Source of the DNA: Takakia lepidozioides
Taxonomy: Eukaryota; Streptophyta; Takakiopsida; Takakiales; Takakiaceae
NCBI GenBank assembly: GCA_030704615.1
Contig: CM060734.1
Location: 32,070,042-32,134,041 of the forward strand
DNA: 64,000 nucleotides
Reading direction: 5' to 3'
This document shows, one piece after another, positions 1 through 10,852 of the stretch (within the stretch, counting starts at the first letter, position 1; every line of letters begins with the position of its first letter). The translations under genes were made by a program, and so were the position numbers. Below the pieces are notes generated by a model, which had not been told where the DNA came from, searched no databases, and saw only the letters and a program-made list of their open reading frames with translations.

Positions 1-154
1 GATGAAATCCTAAATCATGCCTAACAAAGGAAGCAGACATGAGTAGCTCCATCAAAGATCCCATTAGACTCTCTTTGCAACACTGAGGAGACTCACACCC
101 TCAGGAAAGATGGGATTAAATGAAGTGGTCAGAAAATAACCTTCTGTGTCTCAC

Positions 155-589
155 CTTGGTATCCAGGCTTTCCTGTCTCCCTATCAGCTTCTTCCGATTG
201 ATAACTTTCTTTGCCAGCAAATTCACTTGGCATCCTTCTCCCTACGGGCTTCTGCCCATTGATAGCTTTCTTCTTTGGCGCCAAATTCGCCTGTTTCGTT
301 GCATCCTTGAAAGCTTCTAAGCCATCGCTGATCATCTCAGCAATGAACTTTCGTTGTAGAGGAGTGGTCATCATGTGAATAGGACCTGTCATAGGACAGA
401 AAATTCAGATGCATCAGCTACATTGAACTTAGGTAAAGAAAGGAGATAAAGGAAAGAATCTAGAGAGAAAAAAAGGAAGAGCATCACAGAAGTATTGGAA
501 TTTAGCTTAGTGATATGGTCTCTCACCTGGATTGCACCTTGAAACTCTTGAAGAAGATGAAAGAGCCGTCTCCTGAAGCACCAAGCAAG
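155..589 (-). CDS. Unrecognised gene, two internal exons
   Basis: Two exon-like segments on the minus strand, 589-527 and 386-155. Each has good splice signals: acceptor TTTTTTTCAG then 63 nt then CAG|GTGAGAG for the first, and ATGACAG then 232 nt then CAAG|GTGAGAC for the second. The reading frames join without a stop across the junction only in one phase. That reading gives a peptide with the stretch PIHMMTTPLQRKFIAEMI followed by a lysine/glutamate-rich, low-hydrophobicity tail (KKKAINGQKPVGRRMPS). No signal peptide or membrane segment is visible in this part. Upstream exons would lie to the right of 589 and downstream exons left of the window. I do not recognise the family. The gene is divergent from the MOB1 copy that starts at 1421. 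Confidence 0.45.
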
Positions 590-1420
590 CTGAAAAAAAC
601 AAGAACAAAGAGCGCCCACATCAACTACTCTCTATGAAAATACCCACAATCAACTCCAACGATGCACTCTCCATGTGTGGCATCCTACTTATACACCACT
701 GAGCCTGCTGCTCATAGAACCTCGTGGGAAGAGAGAGGAAATTAATAGGGCATTGGAACTAGGTAACAGAAAGCACTGAGCACGCTACAGGATGTAGGTT
801 CTCGGGAGAGGAGATCCAAGCAGAAACTAGTAAGACCTCGGTAGAAGAGACACTTGAAACACGCTGCAGCTTGTGGGGAGGAGAGATAAACAGGGTAGAC
901 GGCCGAGAAGAGAAAAGATTGAGCAGCATGCACCGTCCGATGACACTATCTGACGGACTTTATTCTAAGGGGTTTGATGCGTTAGATTTGAGTGAATCGT
1001 GAAGCTCCACGGCTGAGATTAGACAACGATAATCCGATCATTCTACGTTAATAGTTATTCATTTTTCAGATTCTGGATAAAAGGGTGACATCGCAGTGAA
1101 TTGTCTTATGTTTCGTTTCTGTGTCAGAGCAGAGGCCACAGGGCAGAGTGATGACGACGTGTATGCGTGCGGTGCGGCTTCCCTCTCTCCTGATCATTTG
1201 AGCACCTCTGTCTTATTTTGTCTGGTTGCTCTTGTTGGGGGGCTAATTTGGGACAACTGTGCGAGGATCTAATGACTGCCTGGATCTTCATAGCTCTGGC
1301 ACATTGCGGAGACCATATGAAGCTGCACCGTTCCTGATAAGAATCATTTGATAGAAACGTGAAGAAACATCGACGCTGCAGTGCGGAGAGCGCGGAAGAA
1401 AGTCAGGAGGATTTTGTGCA
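590..1420. other. Intergenic stretch between divergent genes
   Basis: Lies between the minus-strand exons at 155-589 and the plus-strand MOB1 start at 1421. It may hold further 5' exons of the minus gene and the 5' leader of MOB1. No open reading frame with convincing features, tandem repeat or RNA gene was seen. Confidence 0.4.
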
Positions 1421-4172
1421 ATGAACATCTTTGGGCTCGGCAGGTTGGTTGCGTTTCTCTGCCCCCTCCCAACCCGCTCTTTAATTGGAATAAATGGATT
1501 TAGATGCAATTTCGACATGGAAAGAGTCCAAGTTTAGTGGTCATTGGTTCTCTCCAGTCATAGATCTTGGCCAGCAGTAGTTCTGGAAAGTTTACATCTT
1601 CAACCGCAATACCTGTCGAAATTTCTCGTCTTGTGTGAGATCCACAATGGCACAGTTTCAGATTGAGAGCCTTAAGTTTGCTGGCAATTGGAATACCGCC
1701 CTTTTTATTCAAGATGAGAGGTGGGGAAGAGCATGCAAGCCAACCACCAACGGGCAACAGTGTTATATAATGCTTTCTTTGTTTCTTGCCGTGGGGATGC
1801 TTCAGGTATGTAACCCTGGTGGGAGCCTGTATGTGGGGTTTTGGGGCAGGAATCAGAGGACATTTCGGCCTAAAAAGAGTTCCCCTTCTGGTAGTAAGGT
1901 ACAACTATATATCTGTCATGGCTTATCATATATGAAGTGAGTTTCATAGGCCTCTCAGCTTCACAATGGGGTTGTTTCCTGTGACAGGCTTCTGCACACA
2001 GACAGCCGATTGAAAGAGTTGGTGAGCTGCTTAGGATTTACATGAACGTTGAAAAGTGGATGAGACTTTTTTTTCTGAAAATACAGAGAGTTTATGCTAG
2101 ACTGATTGTTTTTGTGTAAGAATTGATTTGGGTGGGGGAAAGCAGGGGGCACAGCTGCGCAAGCACATTGATGCCACGCTAGGAAGTGGCAATTTGAGAG
2201 AGGCTGTTCGTCATCCCCCAGGGGAGTCTTTCTGTCCTTGACCCCTTACTCTCCTTGACCTCTCTCATTTCTGTTCAGGTTTAGCACTGACCCTCTTGTT
2301 GGGGTAAAAGTTTCCTGCCTTATTAAGCATTGGAAGCCATCATGCAATCTGGAAATTCTTGTAGCTGAATTGCTTCGGGCTGCTTGTTGAGCCCCACATT
2401 CTTTCTTGTATCCTGCTTTCTTTGGTCCAATACTCTCCTTGAGCTTCCGGATGTTACCAAGTTTATTTCTTTCTTCTTATTGCCTTTCTTAGATACTGCT
2501 GCTCTCTTTTCCCTCCCTTCCTTGCTCCCTCCTTGAATAGTTTCTGTCCATCTTGGTGCAAATCACAGCTAGTATACGTTTGGAATTTTTGCTCAATATA
2601 CTCGGGTGCACCAGGGGGGAGGACGGGGTGGTGTAACAGGCAAGTTCTGCACCAGGCATGACATCTATATTCTAATATGAAAATGCTCTGGAGGGTGTTG
2701 CAGCGGTGGACTTTTTCAACCAGGTGAACTTACTGTATGGAACGCTGACTGAGTTTTGCACTTCAGAGATTTGCACAAGCATGTCAGCTGGACCAAAGTA
2801 TGTACCTTCATTCTTTCTACCACTTTTGGTTCAATTTTCCCCCTTGATGAGGTGGGGAGTGTGACATTTCTATAGCTCTCTGTGGGTTGAAGGATTCACG
2901 CTGATAGTGCAACTGTCCCTCCTTCGTAGAGCTAGCCGTTAAGCACAGCAAAACATAACAAATGAGGGACACTATTAGTTTATTGTTCAAGTTTTTGGAC
3001 AGAGGACAGGGACAAGACCTGATATGAAATTTTATTGCAAAACCTCTTCACAAAACATCGGCAAAGCAAAGAATTACCTTATAGATCAAGAAGCCACAAG
3101 ACAGCAAAACTAGCCAGTACCTCAAAACAAAGGCAGAAGCCCTCAGAAAACAAGAAGCCTGGATTTCTCTGGCGGACAAGCTTACTCCAAAACAAAATGC
3201 CAAACATGCCACCAAGGAAAACAATGAAGGTTGTGGCAAGTAGTGACTTGAACAATATGATGAGAAGTGAAAACAGACTGAAGGAAGGCGGACTGCCACT
3301 TACTCCATTAGCAGCAACTGTACATTGAACCAGCCAGTCCGCTAAAGAGCAGTGAAAACCAAATGGATACTGACAAAAGACTCCTAACCTTCCTTCCTGG
3401 GGTGAGGAGCCCAGGATCCCCCTGGAGACTTGGTGCAGGGTTCCCAATTACCAGATCCCTCGCTCTCTCTCTCAATCAGGAGTGTTAGAATAAATACTCA
3501 TTGGAGTAGCTCAGTGAAGCAGAGTAAAATGGTTCAGTGGTGGCCTACAGAAAATACCTGATGGTCACCTTGTTACGCTTAAGCTCTCTCCTCAGAGATG
3601 TAGGTACGAATACAGATGGGCAGATGGCATACAAATCAAAAAGCCCTTGGAAGTCTCTGCGCCCAAGTATGTGGAGTATTTGATGGACTGGATTGAAGGA
3701 CAGCTTGATGATGAAGCCATCTTTCGCCAGAAACTGGGTAGGCCAGTTTGTGCACATTCTCGGCAGGTTATTTTCTTGTTTTGCTAATCTTTTTTTTTCC
3801 ATCTGACTTGATCTTGGGATCTGCCTCCAGTTCAACTGCTGTACTCTCTACTATCTGTACTCTCTACTCTCTGCTGTACTCTCTACTAGCAGGGGTTGAT
3901 GGATCCTATGTAGTAGAGGGCAGTGTTGTATTTTCATGGTCAGTTGGTTCCTGGGGTTGAGAACCTAGCCACACTTTGCAGCCAAGTAGGTTCTGTTGTT
4001 CTGCCTCTCCCTACCTCTCAAACCCCTACAGTGGGTAATCTGTGTGTCTCCGGCAAATGCAGGAGCACCATTTCCACAAAACTTCAGAGAGGTGGTGAAG
4101 ACAATATTCAAGCGCCTCTTCTGGGTGTATGCGCACATTTACCACTCCCACTTTCAGAAGATTGTGAGCCTC
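1421..4172 (+). pseudogene. MOB1: MOB1 kinase activator, decayed partial copy
   Basis: MOB1 proteins bind and activate NDR/LATS kinases in the Hippo/MEN pathway (growth, cytokinesis). Six exon remnants match the family in order: 1421-1443 (MNIFGLGR), 1850-1898 (NQRTFRPKKSSPSGSK), 2146-2226 (KHIDATLGSGNLREAV), 2704-2797 (VDFFNQVNLLYGTLTEFC), 3604-3737 (YEYRWADGIQIKKPLEVSAP) and 4063-4172 (FKRLFWVYAHIYHSHFQKIV). Phases agree at the joins of exons 1-2, 2-3, 4-5 and 5-6. Two pieces are missing. The conserved segment between LREAV and VDFF (the EWLAVN part) is gone, and exon 3 runs at 2226 into sequence with no GT donor. The C-terminal quarter is absent after KIVSL: exon 6 again has no donor at 4172 and diverges. 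Family-invariant positions are also changed (LPPGE to HPPGE, FPQKLG to FRQKLG, RLFRVYAH to RLFWVYAH). It is either a pseudogene or a strongly truncated paralogue. Confidence 0.8.
3838..3892. repeat. Short CTCTCTACT-type tandem repeat
   Basis: Inside the last recognisable MOB1 intron. Imperfect repeats of a TGTACTCTCTACT-like unit, about 12-17 bp each, four copies. No coding role is evident. Confidence 0.6.
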
Positions 4173-5557
4173 TCTCACAGCAGCCCAATACTTTTTCAAA
4201 AGGATGACAAGGCCAGCCATAGAATGAACAGGATCAACCCTTTAGGTGCAATGTCATCCAGAGCACTACAGTAATTCCCACTGCTGAAGACCCTCAACTA
4301 GCTCTGGGAGGGCTAGAAACCTGCAAGCAGTACACCCTTGAGGGTAGGGCTTTGCCACTGTTTTTAAGAACCATTTTTATCTGCCTGTCCAGATTGCAAC
4401 AGCAGATGTCTTAACATCTTAACATCCTCCCTGAGGGTAGAATGTGGCCAGCTTACACATGGAGATGGAACATCAATTCTTTTTCTCCTGGGCTGTGTAT
4501 TATGAGATTGGAGAGACATACTGTCTCTTTGGAGGCTGCTTATCCTTCGTAATTCATTCAGTAGAAAAATTGTCGATAGCTACCTATGCACCCTGTCTCA
4601 AGCAGCTATTCGGGCACTACTAGCGACGAATCCTGAGAACTACGTTCAATTGGTACAAAAAGGGGTGGATCATCCCCACGGCACGAGATGAATTGTCAAT
4701 TTGTTGATGGGGTCTATTCAAGTCTTATGGAAAGATGCACTGCATGATTATGTTCCATACATGATGCAATTTTGGATTGTGAATGTTCAAGTTTTATTAA
4801 AAGGTATATTACATTTTTTCTCCTTCAATATTCCCAATAAAGCTCTCAACGGCTTCCTCCCCTTTTCCTTTTTTAAAAATAAAGTTGCATAAAAGATTTG
4901 GATTCATCAAGCAATTTTGGATTATGAATGTCATTAAGGAAACTTTTGTCTAATTCAAGCATCATCGAAAGGAAGCAGTTGCCTGAAGTGACCCCATAGG
5001 TTGCACAAGAGTTGTTTTTTTTTTGTTTTTTTATTTTATTTACTTTTTTCTTCTCTGACAGCCAAAAAAATCCAAAGGCGTAGTCCTTACTGACCATCAA
5101 TGTATTCGCCGCAATGTTAGCATTGAATTTTAGTTGGGATAATTGGAGGGAAAATAAAAAATTAAAATGCTCATTCGAGCCATGAGTCATTTACACTGAA
5201 ACCGTGAAGGATGGATCCCCGCAATCGAGCCAAGCAAAGAGCATGACATCAATAGCAGCACTGTGAAATGGAGTTCCAAACAGAGACCCAAAAACAATAT
5301 ACTTAGTAGGAAAGCTCCAACACTCTCAATGTGTGTACTTTCAGCTGAGAACATGATGGGAGCCCTTGTTGATCTTCCTCAAGGATCAAATTCCATCTCA
5401 TAGTTGTGGGTTGATGGTGGTTAGGTATTCGCATCCCTACCAACACATGTACAATGATGCAACAGACTGTCTTCCGACCAGTACAAGAGATGTCACCATC
5501 TGACAATGTGGTGGGGAGAACACCCCTTTGACTTCTTCCCGTCCGAGGTTTTTACAG
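4173..5557. other. Non-coding stretch downstream of MOB1 remnant
   Basis: I searched this for the missing MOB1 C-terminus (the segment after KIVSL) on both strands and did not find it. AT-rich sequence and short ORFs without recognisable features. Confidence 0.5.
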
Positions 5558-5910
5558 TGTCTTGTAATGGTTTTGTTTGTGATTAGTTAGAAATAGTTAT
5601 TTCTAGCTAATTAGGACATTATACATTTATATTTGTATTTTGTTGGCATTAGGACTTCATTTGGTTCCATGTGCCAAGTGAGGTGGCGAACCTCACTTGG
5701 GACGTGAAGAGGTTATCTCCACGTAAGACGTAGGCAGGCTCGTCTTCTTCTAGTCGAGCCTCCCGAGGCCTCTCTCGCCGCCCTAGCTCTAGTACTTGAG
5801 ATGGAGAGTGGGTGAGGTCTCTATGGTGGAGTCATTTCGCAAAGGTGCCATTGGCTTGACTTATATAACGTGATAGAGTTGTTTTTCATCTTTTCACCAT
5901 TTCCGTATCA
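5558..5910 (+). repeat. Gypsy LTR body, 5' copy
   Basis: From 5561 to about 5906 this matches, in inverted orientation, 15849-16192. Shared landmarks are the flanks of TAGTTAGAAATAGTTATTTC, the CGAACCTCACTTGG region, the CTCCCGAGGCCTCTCTCGCC region and CTTATATAACGTGATAGAG. The copy starts with TG at 5558, contains a TATA-like CTTATATAA, and could end with CA near 5910 (TTCCGTATCA). The gag-like ORF begins about 1.6 kb downstream, as expected for a long leader. I see no clean primer-binding site after 5910. The other copy carries an extra 86-bp block at its 5' side that is lacking here, so this LTR is probably 5'-truncated. Confidence 0.7.
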
Positions 5911-6660
5911 CTAGAAGAAGACCTGCTTACATCTATGAGTGCAAGGTGTTAGCATAGTTAGCACTTGTGTGTGGAAGAGAGCTTGATAGATAGCTCTTAA
6001 TATACAAGGTGTTGCAGGGTTTGCAAAAAGAAAATTTTGTGGTATTTATGTACAAGAGGAGGTCTTCAAGGAGAGCCCCATTGAAAAGTTTGAGAGCTTG
6101 TAAATCTTGTTTTGTAAGTGTTGCAGGGTTTGAGGAGTTCAAGAAGAGCTCGGGTGTTAAGGACGTAAGCGGTGCATGTGTGGAGCATGGTTTCAGCTTG
6201 TGGGAGTCTTCAACTTCAAGCTTAGGAGAGCTATGAATGGAGGTAGACATCTGATTTTTTTTTGGGGCAGAATAGTGTATTTGTAGAGCATGCTTTGAAT
6301 TGGGGTTTCAATCCCAAGCTTGGGAAGAGCATGTCTATGGAAGTAGCAAGTGCAGGGCTGGATTAGGAGCTCTAAGATATACACTATGGCCATGGAAGGA
6401 AGCACTATGAGTGCATGCGATGGCTAGAAGAGGGTATGCCATAGAAAGCTCAATAGCTTGTTCTATATTTGTTTCAATAAGTTTCATAGAGAAAGAGAGC
6501 TTGTTGTGTGGCAAATACATTGCTCAGGGAGTTAGAGGCACTCTTGGTGGCCTATTGATTCTCAAGAAACCAAGAACAGTACCTCTGGTTGCTCCATATA
6601 AGCCATAGCTCGTTGCAGCAATCGTAGAGGCAAAGCGGCACAAACCCTAGCTTGAGCACG

Positions 6661-6700
6661 CATGGGAACGCTTGGGAACGCATAGGAACGCGTGGGAACA
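6661..6700 (+). repeat. Four 10-bp tandem units (GGGAACGC type)
   Basis: Four consecutive 10-bp units of the form NNTGGGAACG in the Gypsy leader, just before the larger tandem arrays. Confidence 0.6.
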
Positions 6701-6735
6701 TTGCCCAATAGTTTGGAGCACCACCATTGTCCAAT

Positions 6736-7150
6736 CGGATGAACTATTGAGCCAGTGAAAATTGGCGCTCCTGGATGAGAATCGGTTGCAGTGGATGAAA
6801 CTGCGCCAGAGGATGAAATCTCATCAGCGGATGAACTATCGCACTATCGGATGAAAAATCACGGCGACGGATGAAATCTCGTCAGCGGATGAACTATCGC
6901 AATCAGATGAAAAATCGCGGCGACGGATGAAACTGCGTCAGCGGATGAAATCGTGGCAGCGGATGAACTATCGTGCCATCGGATGAAAAATCGCGGCGAC
7001 GGATGAAACTGCGCCAGCGGATGAAATCGCGCCAGTGGCTGAAATATCGCACCGACGGATGAACTATCGTGGCGGATGAAGTATTGGACCTGCAGATGAG
7101 AAATCGCGGTTTTGGATGAAATTTGGTCAGTGACGGATGAAAAATCGATT
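6736..7150 (+). repeat. Minisatellite of about 20 GGATGAA units in Gypsy leader
   Basis: About 20 copies of an 18-22 bp degenerate unit built on GGATGAAA(N)TCGCG. Variants alternate (GATGAACTATCG, GATGAAAAATCGCGGCGAC, GATGAAACTGCGCCAGC), giving a higher-order period of roughly 57-75 bp. It lies between the LTR and the gag-like ORF, so it is probably untranslated leader or internal regulatory sequence of the element. Confidence 0.8.
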
Positions 7151-7159
7151 GTCTATGGA

Positions 7160-7356
7160 TATTTTTGGAGCCTTATGGGGCCTGCTTTGAGGACTATTTG
7201 GGGTCTATTGAGGCCAATATCTTGCAGGTATTGGGGCATGCTCGAGGACTGTTTGGGGTCTATTGAGGCCAATATTTTGCAGGTATTGGGGCCTGCTTGA
7301 GGACTATTTGGAGTCTATTGAAGCCAATATCTTGCAGGTTTGTGGAGCCTGCTTGG
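7160..7356 (+). repeat. 55-bp tandem repeat, 3.4 copies
   Basis: Three consecutive 55-56 bp units starting at 7191, 7246 and 7301, each containing GAGGCCAATATCTTGCAGG or a close variant, preceded by a partial unit. Located in the Gypsy leader upstream of gag. Confidence 0.8.
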
Positions 7357-7540
7357 GGCTGTTTGAAGGACTATAGGAGTGTCTGCGGTGGATGCAGGTG
7401 CAGGTGCAGGTGTAGGTTCAGAATAGGAACCTAGTATTCCAAACCATAAGCCGCAACAGGTTCTCTACCCGGTTACCTTGTGGAAAGGGGGATTAGAGAC
7501 AAACTGATAGCCGGTTTGAGTGTGAGTTTTCATCACGGAG

Positions 7541-9612
7541 GTGCCACCAGTTGCTGAGGAGAGTGCCGGTACGAACACCAGCGATACTAGTGGATATACA
7601 AGACGAGGTGTGCGGTTTAGGCCACCTTCACCTTCAGTGTCTTCTGAGGAAGGTTCAGACTCAGAGTTAGGAGGATTCTCGCCGAGGGTGCAAGCCATTT
7701 CCGTGCCATTGTTGTGGGATACGATGGAGGAAATGTATGGAGCTACCAAGGGGCCACGTCGGTACTCGGGAACTGTGGGCACCATCGAGCTTGATGATTT
7801 CATACATGAGTTTGATAGTTGGTGTGATTTGCAGCAGATGCGCAATCCACAACTGTTTATGCATTTTATGGCGTGGAAGGGGATGTTTCAGCACCTTGAA
7901 GGGCCGCCTATGGATGACTACCATGAGTTTAGGCGGGGAAATGAGGTGGAGAGGAGTGGCCACAATATTGGTCATCTGATTTTGTCTCCATCACTAGAGG
8001 CACAAGGGCAGCGGCGATACCAGCAGCTACACCAACATCCCCAACTGCAAGCACTATTAGTGGGACAAGTAAAGATGGAGCTGGGAAATCCATTCAAGCT
8101 CCTGCTGCAGCACCAACACCCGTGCCTGCCTTTAACCCAGTTGTGGAGTTCTTCGAGGAGTTGAGGAGAAAACTACCAGGGGATAAGGACGGAGAAATTG
8201 CGGAGCTTGCAAGAGTTCCAGCGCAAGCCTACTGAGAGTTTGAGGGAGGCTTACACGCGCATGAGGCGATTGATAAATGTAACCCAAGGGATTACGGAAG
8301 CTCAAGCAGTCCAATTCTGGTATAGGATATTGGACAAGGAGCTGAGGAGAAAGGTGCGGGATGCAACTCTCCTACAAGTGGACCAACCCACCTTAGCAAA
8401 CGTGTTTTTGCTGGCAGAGCGGATAGAGCTCAATATGGTGGAGGAGCGAGTGGTCATGGTGGGGTTTGATAAGGAGACCCAACGAAGTGGGGCTCCTAGC
8501 CAACAACAACCACTACCCCAACATGCTCAAGGCAACAAGGGGCTCAAGCGAAACCCAAGGAAGGACAGAAAGGATCTCAATTGCAGAGGTCACTTCCTTC
8601 ATTCTCAGGCCAACAACAGTCGGGTGTGACATGTTGGGATTGTGGAAGACCCCATGTTAAGAGAGATTGCCTGGAGAGAGGCAAAGGGCCGGCAAAGGCA
8701 CAGCCTACACAACTACAGTGTGGACATTGTGGCAAGTATGGGCATGAAGAGGCCCATTGTTATGACTTGCATCCTGAGCTACGGCCAGGCCAGTTCCAAG
8801 GGAACAATGGTGGCCGAGGACAAGGCAATGTAGTCCAGAGAGGTAGAGGAGACAGAGGTCGTGGTGGAGGTCGTAACCAAAACCAAGGAGCACAAGGTCA
8901 AGATCAAGGTCATGACCAAGGCATGGTGGATAGGCTTGCCCAGCTAGAGCAACGTCTTACTGCCATGGCCACTACTAATGTGGCGTCAGCTCCAAGGCCT
9001 GAGGTTCAAGCCCCACCTACACAACCTCCTATGCCTAGGGAAGACCAGATTGGTATGGGCTTCATGTGTAGAGCCGCACTTGCTGGACCATTGCATGTGG
9101 ACTCTGCAGCTGCTGTCACTCGAGCAGCAACGTGTACTCCTGAGCCAAGAGGAGCAGATATGGATTTTGATCCACAAAGGGGGGAAGCAAGTCGACAGAC
9201 AAGGCTTCCACAGTCTTTCACATTGGCTGAGACAATGCCAACTATGCCATCGATGACACCCGCTCGCCCAAGTGTGTCAGAGGTAGAGCCACGAGTGCCA
9301 GTGGGGAGAGTTGGTGTGGCTCGAGAAATACCAGTGGGTGGTGCTGCAAAGCAAGGTGCAGCCAATACATTGTTGGGGGCGGCTACGGCTGTTTGCCAAA
9401 CTCTATTGTTTTCTGCAATGACCATTGCAATGTCGGGGATTCGACCAGCTGTTGTGTTCAGACTAGCAGCTAGACTCTGTGAGAGTGGTGATGCATCGGC
9501 ACTATCTGCGGGGATAGCGGATAATGTGCAGTGCATGGATGCCCTGGACTCAAGGGTGAAGACAGCCACAGGTGCACCAAGTATGGCAGCAGGCCTTTCT
9601 ATTGATGAGTGA
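7541..9612 (+). pseudogene. gag: Ty3/Gypsy Gag (capsid and zinc knuckles), frameshifted
   Basis: Gag packages element RNA. The N-terminal reading 7541 to about 7960 gives LFMHFMAWKGMFQHLEGPP, typical of plant Gypsy capsid. The frame then shifts near 7990 (AAPTPVPAFNPVVEFFEEL), shifts back near 8190 (TESLREAYTRMRRLI) and shifts again near 8575. At least three indels have therefore accumulated. The downstream ORF (8581-9612) has two zinc knuckles: CWDCGRPHVKRDC (CX2CX3HX4C) and CGHCGKYGHEEAHC (CX2CX4HX4C). A basic Gly/Arg/Gln-rich stretch follows and then an Ala-rich tail. I find no DTG/DSG aspartic-protease motif here, although many Gypsy elements place protease at this point. The stop TGA at 9610-9612 overlaps the ATG (9605) of the next ORF. 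Confidence 0.85.
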
Positions 9613-10852
9613 GGGGAGTTCAGTGACATCACCTGGACCTCCTGAGTTAGCTCATTTGGACACGGTGCCCATTACCTGGCAACCACCTGACTCAGGGATT
9701 TGTTTGCTAGACCTGTTTGGAGGCATGAGCACTGGGCTTGCAGGAGTGTTGCAAGCAGGGATTAAAGTACGCAAGTACTTGTATGTGGAGAATGATGAGA
9801 TAACTCGGCGTATTTCTATGCGCCACATCGCCTTGCTCACACACCGGTATCCTGAGTTGTTGCCTCTCTTAGCAATTCAAGGGTATCAAAAGGCCTTGCC
9901 AGCAGACATTATCTTGCTGGGGGCGGATGATTTGGAGCGGCATGGTTCCATTGACTTGGTGATAGCCGGATGACCTTGCCAAGGACACTCTCCCGTAGGT
10001 CATGGGAATGGCTTACATGATGCACGATCGCATTTATTTTGGGAGATGTTGCGAGTGTTGCGGGACTTGCAGACGAGGAAAGTGCAACCTCTAGGCTATA
10101 TCTTGGAGAATGTTCCTCTTATGGGGGATTCTCGGGCCAGGGTTATGGCCAGTGTGCATCAGGTGCGGTCTTGGATTGGATCGGCGGTGCTATTGGATGC
10201 AACAACGGTGGGATCACGCGCGCATCGACCTCGATTGTGGTGGACCAATCTTGCACCACCAGAGCTGCTCAAGAGAGCATACGATTCCATTCATCGGCCA
10301 CCCAATCTCACGGTTGAGGGCATTTTAGACCAAGGGAGACAACCACAGAGGGTGCGACATGATGACCGTCCACCTCTAGCAGTGGTCAATCGAGTAGGGC
10401 AGCCATGTGCGGCCTTGCCTACGCTCATGAGCTTTCTCTCGTCTCATGCTTTTCGAGACAATGGTCCTGGATTGATTTGGGAAAGTGTGCTACAGCAATT
10501 GGTGGAGCCCAATGCGGATGAGCGAGAGCGGGCAATGGGATTTGCCACCGGCACTACAGATGTGACAGCTCTGTCAGAGGCATCATGCCGCCAGGTGTTG
10601 GGTCAAGCAATGGATCTAAATTGCTTGACATGGATAATTGGCTTGTGCATGGCTGAGCAACGGAGATTGCAAGCATTGATGGCTACTTCTGCACTCCCAT
10701 TGGATGGTGCATCCTCCTTGCCAACCGGGACGGTTGAGGCAGTGAGTGGGGGTGAGCACAGGATCGTGGGTTGCAAACACCCATGGCAGATGTGGGATGA
10801 GATGCGCAAAGAGAGAGTCATTGGATCTCTCAAGCAGCAGTATGAGGAATAG
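9605..10852 (+). pseudogene. Retroelement-borne DNMT3/DRM-like cytosine-5 methyltransferase
   Basis: C5 DNA methyltransferases transfer a methyl group from S-adenosylmethionine to cytosine. Numbering from the ATG at 9605: motif I LDLFGGMSTGL (35-45), motif II YVENDE (60-65), motif IV PCQGHS with the catalytic Cys codon at 9977-9979, motif VI LENV (167-170), motif VIII SRAHRPRLWWTN (204-215), and a C-terminal block ERERAMGF...TDV...CRQVLGQAM (307-335). The last block resembles motifs IX-X of the DNMT3/DRM group. A TGA stop at 9971-9973 sits immediately before PCQ, where the family usually has a residue such as Trp, Pro or Ser. The frame stays open to a TAG at 10850-10852, and after that stop it leads into reverse transcriptase. 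The domain lies between gag and RT, the slot where protease might be expected. This copy cannot make active enzyme without readthrough. The family assignment by motifs is strong; the DNMT3 versus DRM choice is tentative. Confidence 0.88.

Noticed and set aside
1500-1904. Minus-strand ORF of 134 codons
   Set aside because: It overlaps MOB1 exon 2 and its flanking introns on the other strand and has no recognisable features.
6736-7150. Regular repeats considered as a CRISPR array
   Set aside because: Units are contiguous and degenerate with no unique spacers, and the DNA is eukaryotic.
9006-9632. Minus-strand ORF of 208 codons
   Set aside because: Antisense shadow of the Gag tail, Ala/Ser/Thr-biased because of the opposite strand's composition.
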